A stretch of DNA of 64,000 bases from CAWCHZ01 sp963795555 (GTDB lineage Bacteria > Actinomycetota > Thermoleophilia > Solirubrobacterales > Solirubrobacteraceae), in contig CAWCHZ010000001.1 of NCBI GenBank assembly GCA_963795555.1, forward strand, positions 186,001-250,000, in the 5' to 3' direction. This document shows, in pieces, positions 34,053-42,604 of the stretch. The translations under genes were made by a program, and so were the position numbers. The notes under the pieces are model-generated. The model had not been told where the DNA came from and searched no databases. It saw only the letters and a list, made by a program, of their open reading frames with translations. Numbering within the stretch: position 1 is the stretch's first letter; each line of letters begins with the position of its first letter.

Positions 34053-34073
34053 GTCACTCGCGGCGCGAGTGAC
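34053..34073. promoter_or_regulatory. Perfect 9-bp inverted repeat (candidate operator)
   Basis: GTCACTCGC (34053-34061), GGC spacer, GCGAGTGAC (34065-34073). No T-run follows, so a terminator is unlikely. A near copy (GTCGCTCGC-TGC-GCGAGTGAT) occurs at 42621-42641 before the HD-GYP gene. Confidence 0.55.
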
Positions 34074-34134
34074 ACAACGAAGGAGATCGCGGTCGGGAGT
34101 CAGGCGACAGCGGGCCCCCGGTCGCGGCCTGCGC

Positions 34135-34155
34135 TATAATGCTTGCTGGCAAGCA
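34135..34155 (+). promoter_or_regulatory. TATAAT -10 box abutting a MarR-type operator
   Basis: A consensus TATAAT (34135-34140) overlaps by one base the perfect inverted repeat TGCTTGC-TG-GCAAGCA (34140-34155), which lies at the expected transcription start. The arrangement fits autorepression by the MarR protein encoded 22 bases downstream. Confidence 0.65.
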
Positions 34156-34176
34156 AATGATTGAGGCATCCTAGAG

Positions 34177-34662
34177 ATGATCGGCGAGCTGACTGAACTG
34201 GAGCTCGACGGCCTCACCAACGGGCCCGCGGCGGGGGACGTGGCGTCGCGCCTGCGCACGGTGATCGGGCGGCTGTCGCGCCGCCTGCGCCCGACGGTCG
34301 CGGGGGGCGGCCTGACGCCGACGCAGATCTCAGTCCTGTTCACGCTCGCTCGGGCGGGATCGATGCGTCTGGCGGAGCTGGCCGACGCCGAGGGCATCAA
34401 CCCGACGATGCTCTCGCGCATCGTCGCCGGCCTGGGCGATGCCGGCCTCGCGCGCCGCCAGGCCGATCCCGGCGATCGCCGCGCCGCGATCGTCCATATC
34501 ACCGCCAACGGGCGGCGATTGCGTGACCGCATACAACGCGAGCGCGCCGCGGTGCTGGGAGCCCAGCTGGCCCAGCTCGACGCCGACGAGGTCAATGCGC
34601 TGATCGCCGCCCTGCCTGCGCTCGAGGCGCTGGCTGAGCGGCTGCGAGGACGCCGCGGATGA
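34177..34662 (+). CDS. MarR-family regulator of the adjacent MFS exporter
   Basis: 161 residues: a helical N-terminus (ASRLRTVIGRLSRRLRP), wHTH (LTPTQISVLFTLARAGSMRL, then INPTMLSRIVAGLGDAGLARR) and wing (ADPGDRRAAIVHITANGRRL), with a C-terminal dimerisation helix. It is followed 31 bases later by an MFS exporter, a standard drug-resistance regulator/pump pair. A perfect inverted repeat over its own start site suggests autorepression relieved by a phenolic or other small ligand. Confidence 0.9.
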   Translation: MIGELTELELDGLTNGPAAGDVASRLRTVIGRLSRRLRPTVAGGGLTPTQISVLFTLARAGSMRLAELADAEGINPTMLSRIVAGLGDAGLARRQADPGDRRAAIVHITANGRRLRDRIQRERAAVLGAQLAQLDADEVNALIAALPALEALAERLRGRRG

Positions 34663-34693
34663 GCGCTGGGGGCGACACACCGGGACGACGCGG

Positions 34694-35962
34694 ATGAGCC
34701 GGGTAATCAGCATCGGTCGATTGACCTTCCGGGCGCTCGCGGTGGCCAACTACCGTCGCTACTACGCCGGGCAGGCGGTCTCGCTGGCCGGCACGTGGAT
34801 GCAGATGACGGCCCAGTCCTGGCTCGTGCTGACGCTCACCCATTCGAGCACGACCCTCGGGCTGATCGTCGCGCTGCAGACGCTGCCCGTCCTGCTGCTG
34901 GGCCCCTACGGCGGAGTGGTGGCCGACCGCGTCGACAAGCGACGCCTGATGGTCGCGCTGCAGACCCTGATGGGCGTGCAGGCGCTGGCGCTGGGGCTGC
35001 TGACGGTCACCGGTGCCGTGCGCGTCTGGCAGATCGGGCTGCTCGCCGCTGTGCTCGGTCTCAATAACGCCTTCGAGGCGCCGGCACGCCAGTCCTTCAT
35101 GCTCGAGCTGGTCGGCGCCGAGCACCTGCGCAACGCCGTCAGCCTCAACTCCGTGCTCGTCAACGTCGCGCGCAGCGTAGGCCCCGCGCTGGCCGGCGTG
35201 CTGATCGCGACCGTCGGCACCGGCGTCTGCTTCCTGATCAACGCGGTCAGCTTCATCGCGGTGGTGACCTCGCTGCTGAGGATGGACCGTGCGGCGCTGC
35301 GCCCGAGCCGTCCGGCGCCGCGCGCCGCAGGCCAGCTGCGCGAGGGGCTGCGCTACGTCGCGCGCACGCCAGAGCTGGCTGTTCCGCTGGTGATGATGGC
35401 GCTGGCCGGGACGCTGGCCTACGAGTTCCAGGTCTCGCTGCCGGTGCTGGCCCAGCGCGGGCTGCACGTCGGGCCGCGCGGCTATGGCTTCATGACGGCC
35501 GCGATGGGCATCGGTGCGGTCTGCGGCGGGTTGGTCGTCGCGGCACGCGGGCGGATCGGCCTGCGCTGGCTGTCGCTGGCGGCGGTCGCGTTCGGCGTGG
35601 TGATGGCGCTCGCTGCCATGGCGCCATCCCTGGCGCTCGAGCTGGTGGCGCTGATGTTCGTCGGCTGGGCGAGCATCTCGTTCATGTCGACCGGCAACTC
35701 GACGCTGCAGCTCAGTTCCGCGGAGACCATGCGCGGTCGCGTGATGTCGCTGTGGTTCGTCGCCTTCCAGGGCTCCACGCCGATCGGCGGCCCGCTCGTC
35801 GGCTGGGTGATGGCGCAGGCCGGACCGCGGGCGGGGCTGGGGCTTGGGGCCGTGGCCTGCTTGGGAGCGGCGGCGCTGGGGCTGGTCGCCCGGCGCAGGC
35901 TCCGTGGACGTCAGCCGGCCACGACCGTTGGCGGCCTGCGTGGTGCGGCGACGGCACGCTGA
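34694..35962 (+). CDS. MFS exporter (EntS/MFS_3-like)
   Basis: A 422-residue transporter with about 12 membrane helices. Family features are NYRRYYAGQAVSLAGTWMQ at the N-terminus, GGVVADRVDKRRLM (the loop 2-3 motif), FEAPARQSFMLELVG and MRGRVMSLWFVAFQGSTPIG. This subfamily exports siderophores, drugs or other amphipathic compounds. It is co-transcribed with the upstream MarR gene. The C-terminus is basic. It converges with the STAS gene with an 10-bp gap. Confidence 0.9.
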   Translation: MSRVISIGRLTFRALAVANYRRYYAGQAVSLAGTWMQMTAQSWLVLTLTHSSTTLGLIVALQTLPVLLLGPYGGVVADRVDKRRLMVALQTLMGVQALALGLLTVTGAVRVWQIGLLAAVLGLNNAFEAPARQSFMLELVGAEHLRNAVSLNSVLVNVARSVGPALAGVLIATVGTGVCFLINAVSFIAVVTSLLRMDRAALRPSRPAPRAAGQLREGLRYVARTPELAVPLVMMALAGTLAYEFQVSLPVLAQRGLHVGPRGYGFMTAAMGIGAVCGGLVVAARGRIGLRWLSLAAVAFGVVMALAAMAPSLALELVALMFVGWASISFMSTGNSTLQLSSAETMRGRVMSLWFVAFQGSTPIGGPLVGWVMAQAGPRAGLGLGAVACLGAAALGLVARRRLRGRQPATTVGGLRGAATAR

Positions 35963-35972
35963 TCGCGGTGCT

Positions 35973-36401
35973 TCAGCGCGCCTCGACCACCAGAACGTCC
36001 TGCAGGCCGGTGACCTCGATCAGCCGCCGTGCCTGGGTCGGCAGCGCCCCGCCGAGTCGGACGCCGTTGCCGTCCGGGCCGCTGGCGCGCACGGCAGCGA
36101 GGATCGTCGCCAGCCCGCTCGAGTCGACGAAGCCGACGTTTGAGAGGTCGAGGACGACCAGACTGCCGGCGGCCAGCTGCTCGTCGAGCGCCTGCTGGAG
36201 CTGGGGCGCGGTGGCAATGTCAAGCTCCCCATCGACCTCCACGCGGGTTGCCTCATGTCCGTTGGACACCACCCGGACGGCGAACGGCAGCGGGGACGAG
36301 AAGCTCTGCTTGGACATCATCTCGCGCGGGCGCAGACGAGCACCAGCGGGGGGCTCACTGGGCGCTCGCGAGTTGTTCTCCATCTGCCGGTCGCCCTCCA
36401 T
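35973..36401 (-). CDS. Anti-sigma factor antagonist (STAS domain)
   Basis: 142 residues from the first ATG (36401); an ATG at 36383 is equally likely because an 18-bp duplication has copied the start region. The STAS domain covers about 38-140: ATRVEVDGELDIATAPQLQ and LVVLDLSNVGFVDSSGLATI, where VDSSG carries the serine phosphorylated by an anti-sigma kinase in SpoIIAA/RsbV proteins. When unphosphorylated it would release a sigma factor. No partner kinase or sigma is adjacent; the GGDEF-EAL gene lies upstream in the same direction. Confidence 0.88.
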   Translation of the reverse strand: MEGDRQMENNSRAPSEPPAGARLRPREMMSKQSFSSPLPFAVRVVSNGHEATRVEVDGELDIATAPQLQQALDEQLAAGSLVVLDLSNVGFVDSSGLATILAAVRASGPDGNGVRLGGALPTQARRLIEVTGLQDVLVVEAR

Positions 36402-36412
36402 CTGCCGGTCGC
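36378..36412. repeat. Duplicated start region of the STAS gene
   Basis: CTCCATCTGCCGGTCGC at 36378-36394 and 36396-36412 (18-bp period). On the minus strand each copy includes ATGGAG, so the start codon itself is duplicated. Confidence 0.8.
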
Positions 36413-36502
36413 GATGATTGTGGTCGGACGTGCGGGAAATAGCAAGACCATGGACCGCAAAGAGCTCGAGCGCGACGCTGGAGCCGGGCCCGAGCGCGAC
36501 GT

Positions 36503-38644
36503 CTAGGATGCAGAGGCGAGGCGCACGCCCGGCGGCAGCGCCGGACCAGCCGCCAGCAGCGCGCTGATCGAGCGCGCCGGGATCGGCCGGCAGAAGTAAT
36601 AGCCCTGCGCCCTCTCGCAGCCCAGTCGGCGCAGCAGCTCGATCTGGCGGTCATGCTCGACGCCCTCGGCGACGACGTCGATCGACAGGGCGCGCGCCAT
36701 GCTGATCACCGCCTTTACGATCGTGTCGTCGTGCCGCTTGGTCCCGAGCCCGGCGATTAACGAGCGGTCCACCTTGAGGCCATCGATCGGCAGGCGAGCC
36801 AGATGGCCGAGCGACGAGTAGCCGGTGCCGAAGTCGTCGAGCACGATCCGCACGCCGATGTCGCGCAGCGCGGCGAGCGCGCTGGCGGCACGGCCCTCGG
36901 CCAGCAGCGCGGTCTCCGTGATCTCGAGGCTCACGCACATCGGCTGCACGCCGGTCCGCTCGAGCGTGGCGTGCACCATCTCGATCAGGTCGCGCTGGAG
37001 GATCTGGCGTGCGGAGACGTTCACTGAGATGCCCAGCGGCTTGGTATCGGGTCGGCTGTTGTGCCAGCTGACGGCCTGCCGGCAGGCCTCGTCGAGCACC
37101 CAGCGCCCGAGCTGCTCGACCAGGCCGCTGCCCTCGCAGATCGCGATGAACTCGGGTGGGGCGATCAGCCCGCGCTGGGGATGGCGCCAGCGCACGAGCG
37201 CCTCGACAGCGGCGATCGACCAGTCGCCCAAGCTCACGACCGGCTGATAGGAGACCTCGAGGTCGCCGCGCTCGAGCGCCCGGCGCAGCTCGCCGTCGAT
37301 CGACGAGCGGGCGATCGCACGCAGGCGCATCGGCTCGTCGAACAGCTCGCAGCGCGCGCGGCCGCGCTCCTTGGCGCGGTACATCGCGACATCGGCATTG
37401 CTGATCAGCTCGGACGGCGTCGTCGCAGCATCGGTCAGCGCGATGCCAATGCTCGCGGTCACCAGCTGCTCGGTCGACTCGAGCGTCAGCGGGCGGCGCA
37501 GCGCGGCCAGGATGCTCTCGGCGATCGCGAGCACGGACGGCTCGTCGGCGACGTCCTCGAGGATGATCGCGAACTCGTCGCCCCCGAGCCGCGCGACGGT
37601 ATCCCCGGGACGGACGGCGTGCACCAGGCGCGCCGCGACGGCGGCGAGCAGCGCGTCCCCGGCCGCATGCCCGAGGCTGTCGTTGACCATCTTGAAGTTG
37701 TCGATGTCGATGAAGAGCACGCTGACGCGCGGGACGCGGCGCGCCAGCACGTGAGCGAGCCGATCGATGAAGAGCACGCGATTGGGCAAGCCGGTGAGGG
37801 CGTCGTGCAGCGCCTGGTGACGGACCTCGTCCTCGGCGATCTGGCGTTGGATCGCGTCGGCCAGGACGTTGGCCAGCGCCTGGGCGAAGTCGACATCGCC
37901 GTCGTCGTAGTCGCGGCTGCGATCCGCGTGCAAGCTCAGCAGCCCCCATGGCCGCCGGCGGCCGTCGATCGTCACGGTCAGGCCGTCGTGCGCGTCGGCG
38001 ATGCTGACCTGCGCGTCGCGCTGCGCCTGCCAGCCCCGCGCGGCGCGCAGCAGCAGGGCGCTGGCATCTGCGGTCAGCTCGAGCACGGCGCCCCGATCGA
38101 CGCCGATCAACTCGACCGCCGCGCCGACAACGTCCTGCATCAGCTGGGCGAGCTCCGCGCCGCCGAGCGCGGCACGTCCAAGCCTCGCGACAGCGGCCTG
38201 CTGAGCGGCGCGGCGCTGAAGCTTGACCTCGGCCTGCTTGCGCTCGGTGATGTCCGTGATGACGCCGTGCCAGCGCTCGCGGCCGCGGCCATCGTCGATC
38301 AGCAGCGCCTCGTCGCGCACCCAGATCGTGCGTCCGTCAGGTCGCACCAGGCGGTATTCGAGCGGCGCCTCCGATGGCGTGCCGGTCAGCGCACGCGCCT
38401 CGTCGTCCTCGATCCGCGGCCGGTCGTCGGGGTGAACCAGCCTCAGCCAGAGCCCGGGGTCGACGAGCAGCTCCTGCGGCGCCACGCCGAGGATCGCCTC
38501 GGACTGCGGGCTGACGTAGTGCCAGTGACCGGTGACGCCGGCGTTGGCGACGTAGACGACGGCCGGCAGGCGCTCCACCAGGGCATGGAAGTCGCCCCCC
38601 GGCTGCGCTGCTCGATCACGTCGCATGCGGGCTCTTATCGGCAC
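36503..38644 (-). CDS. PAS-GAF-GGDEF-EAL cyclic-di-GMP turnover protein
   Basis: 713 residues, soluble. The PAS domain spans about 18-140 (RLPAVVYVANAGVTGHWHYV to WHGVITDITERK). A GAF-like region spans 150-275 (ELIGVDRGAVLEL, RPWGLLSLHAD). The GGDEF domain spans about 285-445 with DALTGLPNR, FIDIDNFKMVND and an intact RLGGDEFAI active site. The EAL domain spans about 455-700 with VEALVRWRHP, SVNVSARQ, LEITETALL, LDDFGTGYSS and VAEGVEH, so both synthesis and hydrolysis of c-di-GMP look possible. An HD-GYP protein 4 kb away is a second candidate hydrolase. Confidence 0.95.
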   Translation of the reverse strand: MPIRARMRRDRAAQPGGDFHALVERLPAVVYVANAGVTGHWHYVSPQSEAILGVAPQELLVDPGLWLRLVHPDDRPRIEDDEARALTGTPSEAPLEYRLVRPDGRTIWVRDEALLIDDGRGRERWHGVITDITERKQAEVKLQRRAAQQAAVARLGRAALGGAELAQLMQDVVGAAVELIGVDRGAVLELTADASALLLRAARGWQAQRDAQVSIADAHDGLTVTIDGRRRPWGLLSLHADRSRDYDDGDVDFAQALANVLADAIQRQIAEDEVRHQALHDALTGLPNRVLFIDRLAHVLARRVPRVSVLFIDIDNFKMVNDSLGHAAGDALLAAVAARLVHAVRPGDTVARLGGDEFAIILEDVADEPSVLAIAESILAALRRPLTLESTEQLVTASIGIALTDAATTPSELISNADVAMYRAKERGRARCELFDEPMRLRAIARSSIDGELRRALERGDLEVSYQPVVSLGDWSIAAVEALVRWRHPQRGLIAPPEFIAICEGSGLVEQLGRWVLDEACRQAVSWHNSRPDTKPLGISVNVSARQILQRDLIEMVHATLERTGVQPMCVSLEITETALLAEGRAASALAALRDIGVRIVLDDFGTGYSSLGHLARLPIDGLKVDRSLIAGLGTKRHDDTIVKAVISMARALSIDVVAEGVEHDRQIELLRRLGCERAQGYYFCRPIPARSISALLAAGPALPPGVRLASAS

Positions 38645-38708
38645 CCCGCGCGCGGAGCGAGAGGGCTCGGGTGCGTGCTGGCCGGTTGATCAGCGGTCCT
38701 ACGGCCGG

Positions 38709-38790
38709 TCGTCCGGGGCCGCGGTCGTCAGCCCGGGGTCGCGGTGTCAGCCCGGGGCCGCGGTCGTCAGCCCGGGGTCGCGGTCGTCAG
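38709..38790. repeat. About 20-bp tandem repeats ending at the mscL stop
   Basis: Units GCGGTCGTCAGCCCGGGGTC at 38721-38740 and 38760-38779, a 19-bp variant at 38741-38759, and partial copies at 38709-38720 and 38780-38790. The last partial copy overlaps the mscL stop (complement of TCA at 38787-38789). Confidence 0.9.
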
Positions 38791-39209
38791 GCGACCAACG
38801 GCCGTTGCTCAGAGGCGCAGTACGCGCAGCGGCGCGCCTGGCGTGGGATCTCGCTGAGGCACTCGCTGCACGGCCGCGTGTCGGCGTCAGCATCAACGCG
38901 GGCGCGGCGGCGCTCGGTCAAGACGTTGATCGGCTTGATGACGAAGAAGAACAGCGCGGCGGCGACCGAGAGGAAGGCGATCAGGAAATTGATGAAGTCG
39001 CCATAGAGGAAGTGGCTGCCGTTGATCGTGAAGGAGAGGGCGGCGAAGTTGGGCTTGCCGAAGATCAACGCGATGATCGGCGTGATGATGTCGCGCACGA
39101 GTGCCGTGACCAGCGCCGCGAACGCGGTTCCGATCACGATCGCCACGGCGAGGTCGACGACGTTGCCGCGCAGCAGGAACGTCTTGAAGTCTCTTCCGAG
39201 CTGTGCCAT
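38787..39209 (-). CDS. mscL: Large-conductance mechanosensitive channel MscL with zinc-ribbon tail
   Basis: 140 residues. FKTFLLRGNVVDLAVAIVIG and AFAALVTALVRDIITPIIAL form the N-terminal helix and pore helix TM1, GDFINFLIAFLSVAAALFFF is TM2, and VIKPINVLTERR starts the cytoplasmic bundle. After this the protein ends in a four-cysteine zinc ribbon (CSECLSEIPRQARRCAYC) absent from classic MscL. The channel releases osmolytes on hypo-osmotic shock; the metal-binding tail could modulate gating (inference). ATG 39209 gives the normal MAQLGRDFKTFL start. Downstream tandem repeats reach the stop. Confidence 0.94.
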   Translation of the reverse strand: MAQLGRDFKTFLLRGNVVDLAVAIVIGTAFAALVTALVRDIITPIIALIFGKPNFAALSFTINGSHFLYGDFINFLIAFLSVAAALFFFVIKPINVLTERRRARVDADADTRPCSECLSEIPRQARRCAYCASEQRPLVA

Positions 39210-39256
39210 CCCGCACCTCGGCTCCCTCGCTGATCCGCTTTGCGCCTATTCGCGCC

Positions 39257-39310
39257 GCGCGCGGGAGATCCTGCCCGCGCCCATCAGCCCTGCGCGCGGG
39301 AGATCCTGCC
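39257..39310. repeat. 19-bp direct repeat at the beta-propeller gene 3' end
   Basis: GCGCGCGGGAGATCCTGCC at 39257-39275 and 39292-39310, immediately downstream (minus strand) of the beta-propeller stop. Confidence 0.8.
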
Positions 39311-39311
39311 G

Positions 39312-40442
39312 CTAGGCGTTCCAGCTGGCCAGCGCGCCGTGCACCACGACCGTGGTCGCATGTCCGCCCGCAAACGGCAGCGTCGCGATGCGGTCCTGGG
39401 AGGGCGGGTCGCCGAGCGCGCCCTCGGTGACCAGGACCGTTTTGCCGTCCCGCGAGAGCCCGTCGCCGACGACGGCTCGCCCGCCGACCAGCAGCCGGTG
39501 GGCGCGGTGGGTGACGACGGAGATGGTCCAGGCCTCGCTCGTGTCCTGACCGCCGAACTCCCCGAGCAGCCGATGCCCGTCCGCCGACCAGGCCAGCGGC
39601 ACGAGGCCCGATACGAGCGCGGGGACATGGACGTGAGTGAGCTGCACTCGGCGCCGGCCGTTGGGATGCACCAGCCAGACCTGGTAGACGGGCGCGTCGT
39701 TGCGACGCAGTCGCTCGCGGTCGAGCGCGATCCAGTGCGGTCCCCAGACCGGGTAGAGGCTCCGGCCGTCGTGGGTGATGCGCCGTGTATGCGAGCCGTC
39801 GGCAGCCGCGGTGTAGACGTCGACCGGGGCGCTGAGCGCCTCGGAGCTCGCGCGGGCGTAGGCGATCCGATCACCGGCGCCGGGAGCGAAGCTCGCGCCG
39901 AAGATCGCGCCATGGGCGATGACCCGTGTGCCACCGGTCTGCAGGTCGATGATCGCGAGGCCCGAGCCGCGCTCGGGATGGTTGACGGAGGTGCTGCTGA
40001 GGGCGACCGCGAGATAGCGCGAGTCAGCTGACCAGGCCAGCGTCTGAATGGTGGCGGCGGCCAGGTCGAAGAAGCTGCGGGGGGCGCCACTGGTGGAGTA
40101 GACGGCCAGCGCCGGGCCGTGCGGGGCGCCGGCGCTCGTGCCGAACAGCGAGGCGGCCACGAGCCCGCCGCCGGGGGCGATCAGCGCGTCGGTGCCCGCG
40201 CCGAGCAGGTGCGCGGCGCTGCCGTCGGCGTTCACGATCCAGACCATCGGCGTGCCGAACGTGGTGCCGGTGACGTACGCGAGCTGCGGCGAGCTCGCGG
40301 CAGCGACGGCGGGCAGGCTCAGCGCGACCAGCGCCAGCAACGTCACCATCGCTCCCAGCAAGCGGGGGTGTCGTGCGCGAGCTGTTGGGGAGGCCCAGCG
40401 TCCTGGAGAAGCTGTGGGGGAGGCCGGCATCGACGAAACCAT
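39312..40442 (-). CDS. Secreted TolB/PD40-like beta-propeller protein
   Basis: 376 residues. The first 31 residues carry a repeat-derived start (two near copies of a 17-bp segment), and the signal peptide (LLGAMVTLLALVALSLPAVAAA) follows, so the real start may be the internal ATG before VTLLALVAL. The mature part has repeated PD40-type blades: MVWIVNADGSAAHLLG, IQTLAWSADSRYLAVAL, VDVYTAAADGSHTRRITHDG, VPLAWSADGHRLLG and GLSRDGKTVLVTEG. These propellers bind proteins or glycans; no enzymatic motif is seen. It is probably extracellular or membrane-associated and transcribed with the upstream gene or alone. Confidence 0.78.
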   Translation of the reverse strand: MVSSMPASPTASPGRWASPTARARHPRLLGAMVTLLALVALSLPAVAAASSPQLAYVTGTTFGTPMVWIVNADGSAAHLLGAGTDALIAPGGGLVAASLFGTSAGAPHGPALAVYSTSGAPRSFFDLAAATIQTLAWSADSRYLAVALSSTSVNHPERGSGLAIIDLQTGGTRVIAHGAIFGASFAPGAGDRIAYARASSEALSAPVDVYTAAADGSHTRRITHDGRSLYPVWGPHWIALDRERLRRNDAPVYQVWLVHPNGRRRVQLTHVHVPALVSGLVPLAWSADGHRLLGEFGGQDTSEAWTISVVTHRAHRLLVGGRAVVGDGLSRDGKTVLVTEGALGDPPSQDRIATLPFAGGHATTVVVHGALASWNA

Positions 40443-40469
40443 AATCCGCTTGGCGGCGCCTGGCGGCCG

Positions 40470-41096
40470 TCAATCGCGCGTCAGGCGGCGCGCGCGGTGC
40501 CGGCGCCTGAGCCCCAGCACGACGCCGACCACCAGCACGAGCCCGATCGCCGCGCCGCCCGCCAGCCCGGCGTCACCGACCAGATCGATCACCGACGGAC
40601 CGACGTAATAGCCGCCGAGGCCGATGCCGAACGCCCATGTGAGCGCGGCGAGGGCATTGGCTGGCAGGTAGCGGCTCGGGCGCATGCCGTGGATGCCGGC
40701 GACCCAGGAAGGCGTCAGGAAGACCGCCAGTGGCCCGTAGCGGGCGAAGAAGCGATCGCCACGCTCGAGCGCTGCTAGGCGGGCGCGCAGCAGCGGACCG
40801 CGGATGGTCATCGCCGCACGTCCCGCCTTCAGCGCGATCAGCCAGCCAACGATCCCGCCGACCGTCGCTCCCAGCCACGCGACGGCGACGACCGAGACGA
40901 TGTCGAGGTGGTGGTGGGCAGCGAGGATCGCGGCGGCGATCAGCGCGGCCTCGCCGGGCCCGGGCAGGCCTGCCCAGCTCGCCCCCGCAGCCAGAAAGAG
41001 GCCGGCATAGTCGCCGCTGGGCCCGCGCACGTGGTGATGGAGCACGGCCAGCAGCAGCGCCGGGACCGCGTTCGTGAGCAAAGCCGTGGCCCGCAT
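40470..41096 (-). CDS. DedA-family membrane protein
   Basis: 208 residues from ATG 41096. GASWAGLPGPGEAALIAAAI is the re-entrant loop with conserved Pro/Gly/Glu. VVAVAWLGATVGGIVGWLIA and FFARYGPLAVFLTPSWVAGIHG are typical of the DedA/SNARE-associated (VTT) family, although the usual arginine of the F-x-R-F-x-P-x-x-R motif is not obvious (FLTPSW here). DedA proteins act in lipid-carrier recycling and membrane homeostasis. Overlapping upstream context: the MFS gene ends 83 bases earlier on the same strand. Confidence 0.82.
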   Translation of the reverse strand: MRATALLTNAVPALLLAVLHHHVRGPSGDYAGLFLAAGASWAGLPGPGEAALIAAAILAAHHHLDIVSVVAVAWLGATVGGIVGWLIALKAGRAAMTIRGPLLRARLAALERGDRFFARYGPLAVFLTPSWVAGIHGMRPSRYLPANALAALTWAFGIGLGGYYVGPSVIDLVGDAGLAGGAAIGLVLVVGVVLGLRRRHRARRLTRD

Positions 41097-41179
41097 CTCG
41101 CCATCTCTAGCAGCCCGAGCGGGCGGAGAGCGGCCAGGCCCTGGGAAATGGGGCGGACAGGCGGCCAGCGGGAGGGCGA

Positions 41180-42469
41180 TCATGCCGGCGGGCCCTGCTC
41201 GGCGATCGCCTCACGCGCAGGCTCGGCGATCGCCTCACGCGCAGGCATGGCGAGTCCGTCGCCGAGCGCAGCGGTGTGCGGCTCCTGCTCGGCGGCGCGC
41301 GCGGCGACGAGCACGAAGCCGACGACCAGCATGACGCCACAGCCGGCCGCGAGATAGGCGATTCGCGGCGTCAGCGCGGCGGTGATCAGGCCTCCAAGCA
41401 GGAAGCCCGCCGCCGGGGCCGCCGCGGAGATCGACTCCAGCAGCCCGACGATGCGCGCCTGATAGGCGGGCTCCGTCGCCTCCTGGATCGCCGTCACGAC
41501 GGCGATCCACTGGATCCCGTTGCCGATTCCGCCGATCACCGAGATCACGCACGCGATCGCCAGCGAGCCGGCCGCCGCCAGGCCGATGTCGGCGCCGCCG
41601 ATCGCCACCGTCGAGAGCAGGATCAGCGTTCGCAGCGGCTGCTGGCGGCGGTGTGCGAAGACGGCCGAGCCGACCACGATCCCAGCTCCCCAGGCCGACA
41701 GCAGCAGGCCCAGGCCGACGCTGCCCGAATGCAGCGACAGGCGCACGTAGACGACCTCGATCGGCACGACGAACGTGAAGAAGACGAGTGCGGCGCCCTC
41801 GGCGAACAGCAGCACGCGAACCCACTGGTGTCGACCTGCGTAGCCGAGCCCGGCGCGCACCCGCGCGAACCAGGACTCGCCGGTGGGCTCTGCCAGCGGG
41901 AAGCCGTGCGCGGTTACGAGGATCACCGTGATCACGAGGAACGACGCCGCGTCGATGACCAGCGCCGTCCCCGTCCCAAACGCGACCACCACCACGCCCG
42001 CGACGGCCGGGCCAGCGGCGGCGGACACCGCGAAGCCGACATTCATGATCGCGTTGCCCTCCCGCAGGGCGTCGGCGGGCTTGAGCACGGCCGCCACCGC
42101 GGCGCGGTTGAGCCCGCGGCCGGTCAGGGCCAGCGTGCCGTCGATCAGGCTCAATGCCAGCACCGCGACCAGGTTGAAGTGGTGTGCCAGCAGCGCCAGG
42201 CCAATGAAGGCGGCGGCCTCGACCGTGTAGATCGCGGGCAAGACTCGCTCGATGCGGGCGCGGTCCATGCGGGCCGTCAGCGCAGGAGCGAGGAACGCGG
42301 CAGCGAACTTGTTCGCGATGAACAGCGCCGTCAGGGCGAGCGGATCGTGCGTCTTTCCATAGACGAGGATCGCGAGCGCGACGACCGCGATCGAGTCCCC
42401 GAACTCGTTGATGGTGTAGGAGGCGACCAGCCGTCGAAACGGCGCGATATGCAAGGCGCGCAGCGGCAT
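41180..42469 (-). CDS. MFS transporter
   Basis: 429 residues with about 12 helices: FRRLVASYTINEFGDSIAVV at the N-terminus, TARMDRARIERVLPAIY in loop 2-3, GRGLNRAAVAAVLKPADALR, and WGAGIVVGSAVFAHRRQQP. It resembles drug/macrolide-type efflux MFS proteins, with no specific substrate assignment. The tail (PAREAIAEPAREAIAE) is created by a 24-bp tandem duplication near the stop. ATG 42469 has an AGGAGG-like element about 13 bases upstream. It is divergent from the HD-GYP gene. Confidence 0.87.
   Translation of the reverse strand: MPLRALHIAPFRRLVASYTINEFGDSIAVVALAILVYGKTHDPLALTALFIANKFAAAFLAPALTARMDRARIERVLPAIYTVEAAAFIGLALLAHHFNLVAVLALSLIDGTLALTGRGLNRAAVAAVLKPADALREGNAIMNVGFAVSAAAGPAVAGVVVVAFGTGTALVIDAASFLVITVILVTAHGFPLAEPTGESWFARVRAGLGYAGRHQWVRVLLFAEGAALVFFTFVVPIEVVYVRLSLHSGSVGLGLLLSAWGAGIVVGSAVFAHRRQQPLRTLILLSTVAIGGADIGLAAAGSLAIACVISVIGGIGNGIQWIAVVTAIQEATEPAYQARIVGLLESISAAAPAAGFLLGGLITAALTPRIAYLAAGCGVMLVVGFVLVAARAAEQEPHTAALGDGLAMPAREAIAEPAREAIAEQGPPA
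41197..41244. repeat. Two perfect 24-bp tandem repeats in the MFS C-terminal codons
   Basis: GCTCGGCGATCGCCTCACGC begins each copy, 41197-41220 and 41221-41244. They encode a duplicated octapeptide (AREAIAEP). Confidence 0.9.
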
Positions 42470-42604
42470 CCGATACTCCCGCCTCCTAAAGCTACTGGTC
42501 GAGCCAGGGCTCCGAATTGCGGAGCGACAAGGCCGTCGTCGAGGCCGCGATGAGGCTCCGGTCGAAGACCCGGATCATGCGTGCGGGCGCGAGCCGGGCG
42601 CTTG

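Larger units (their letters stand above)
33853..34176. promoter_or_regulatory. Divergent regulatory region between the PTS operon and MarR-MFS genes
   Basis: 324 bp with no supported gene; it is less GC-rich than its surroundings. It contains the perfect palindrome at 34053-34073 and the TATAAT/operator combination at 34135-34155. No clear minus-strand promoter for the PTS operon could be assigned. Confidence 0.5.
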
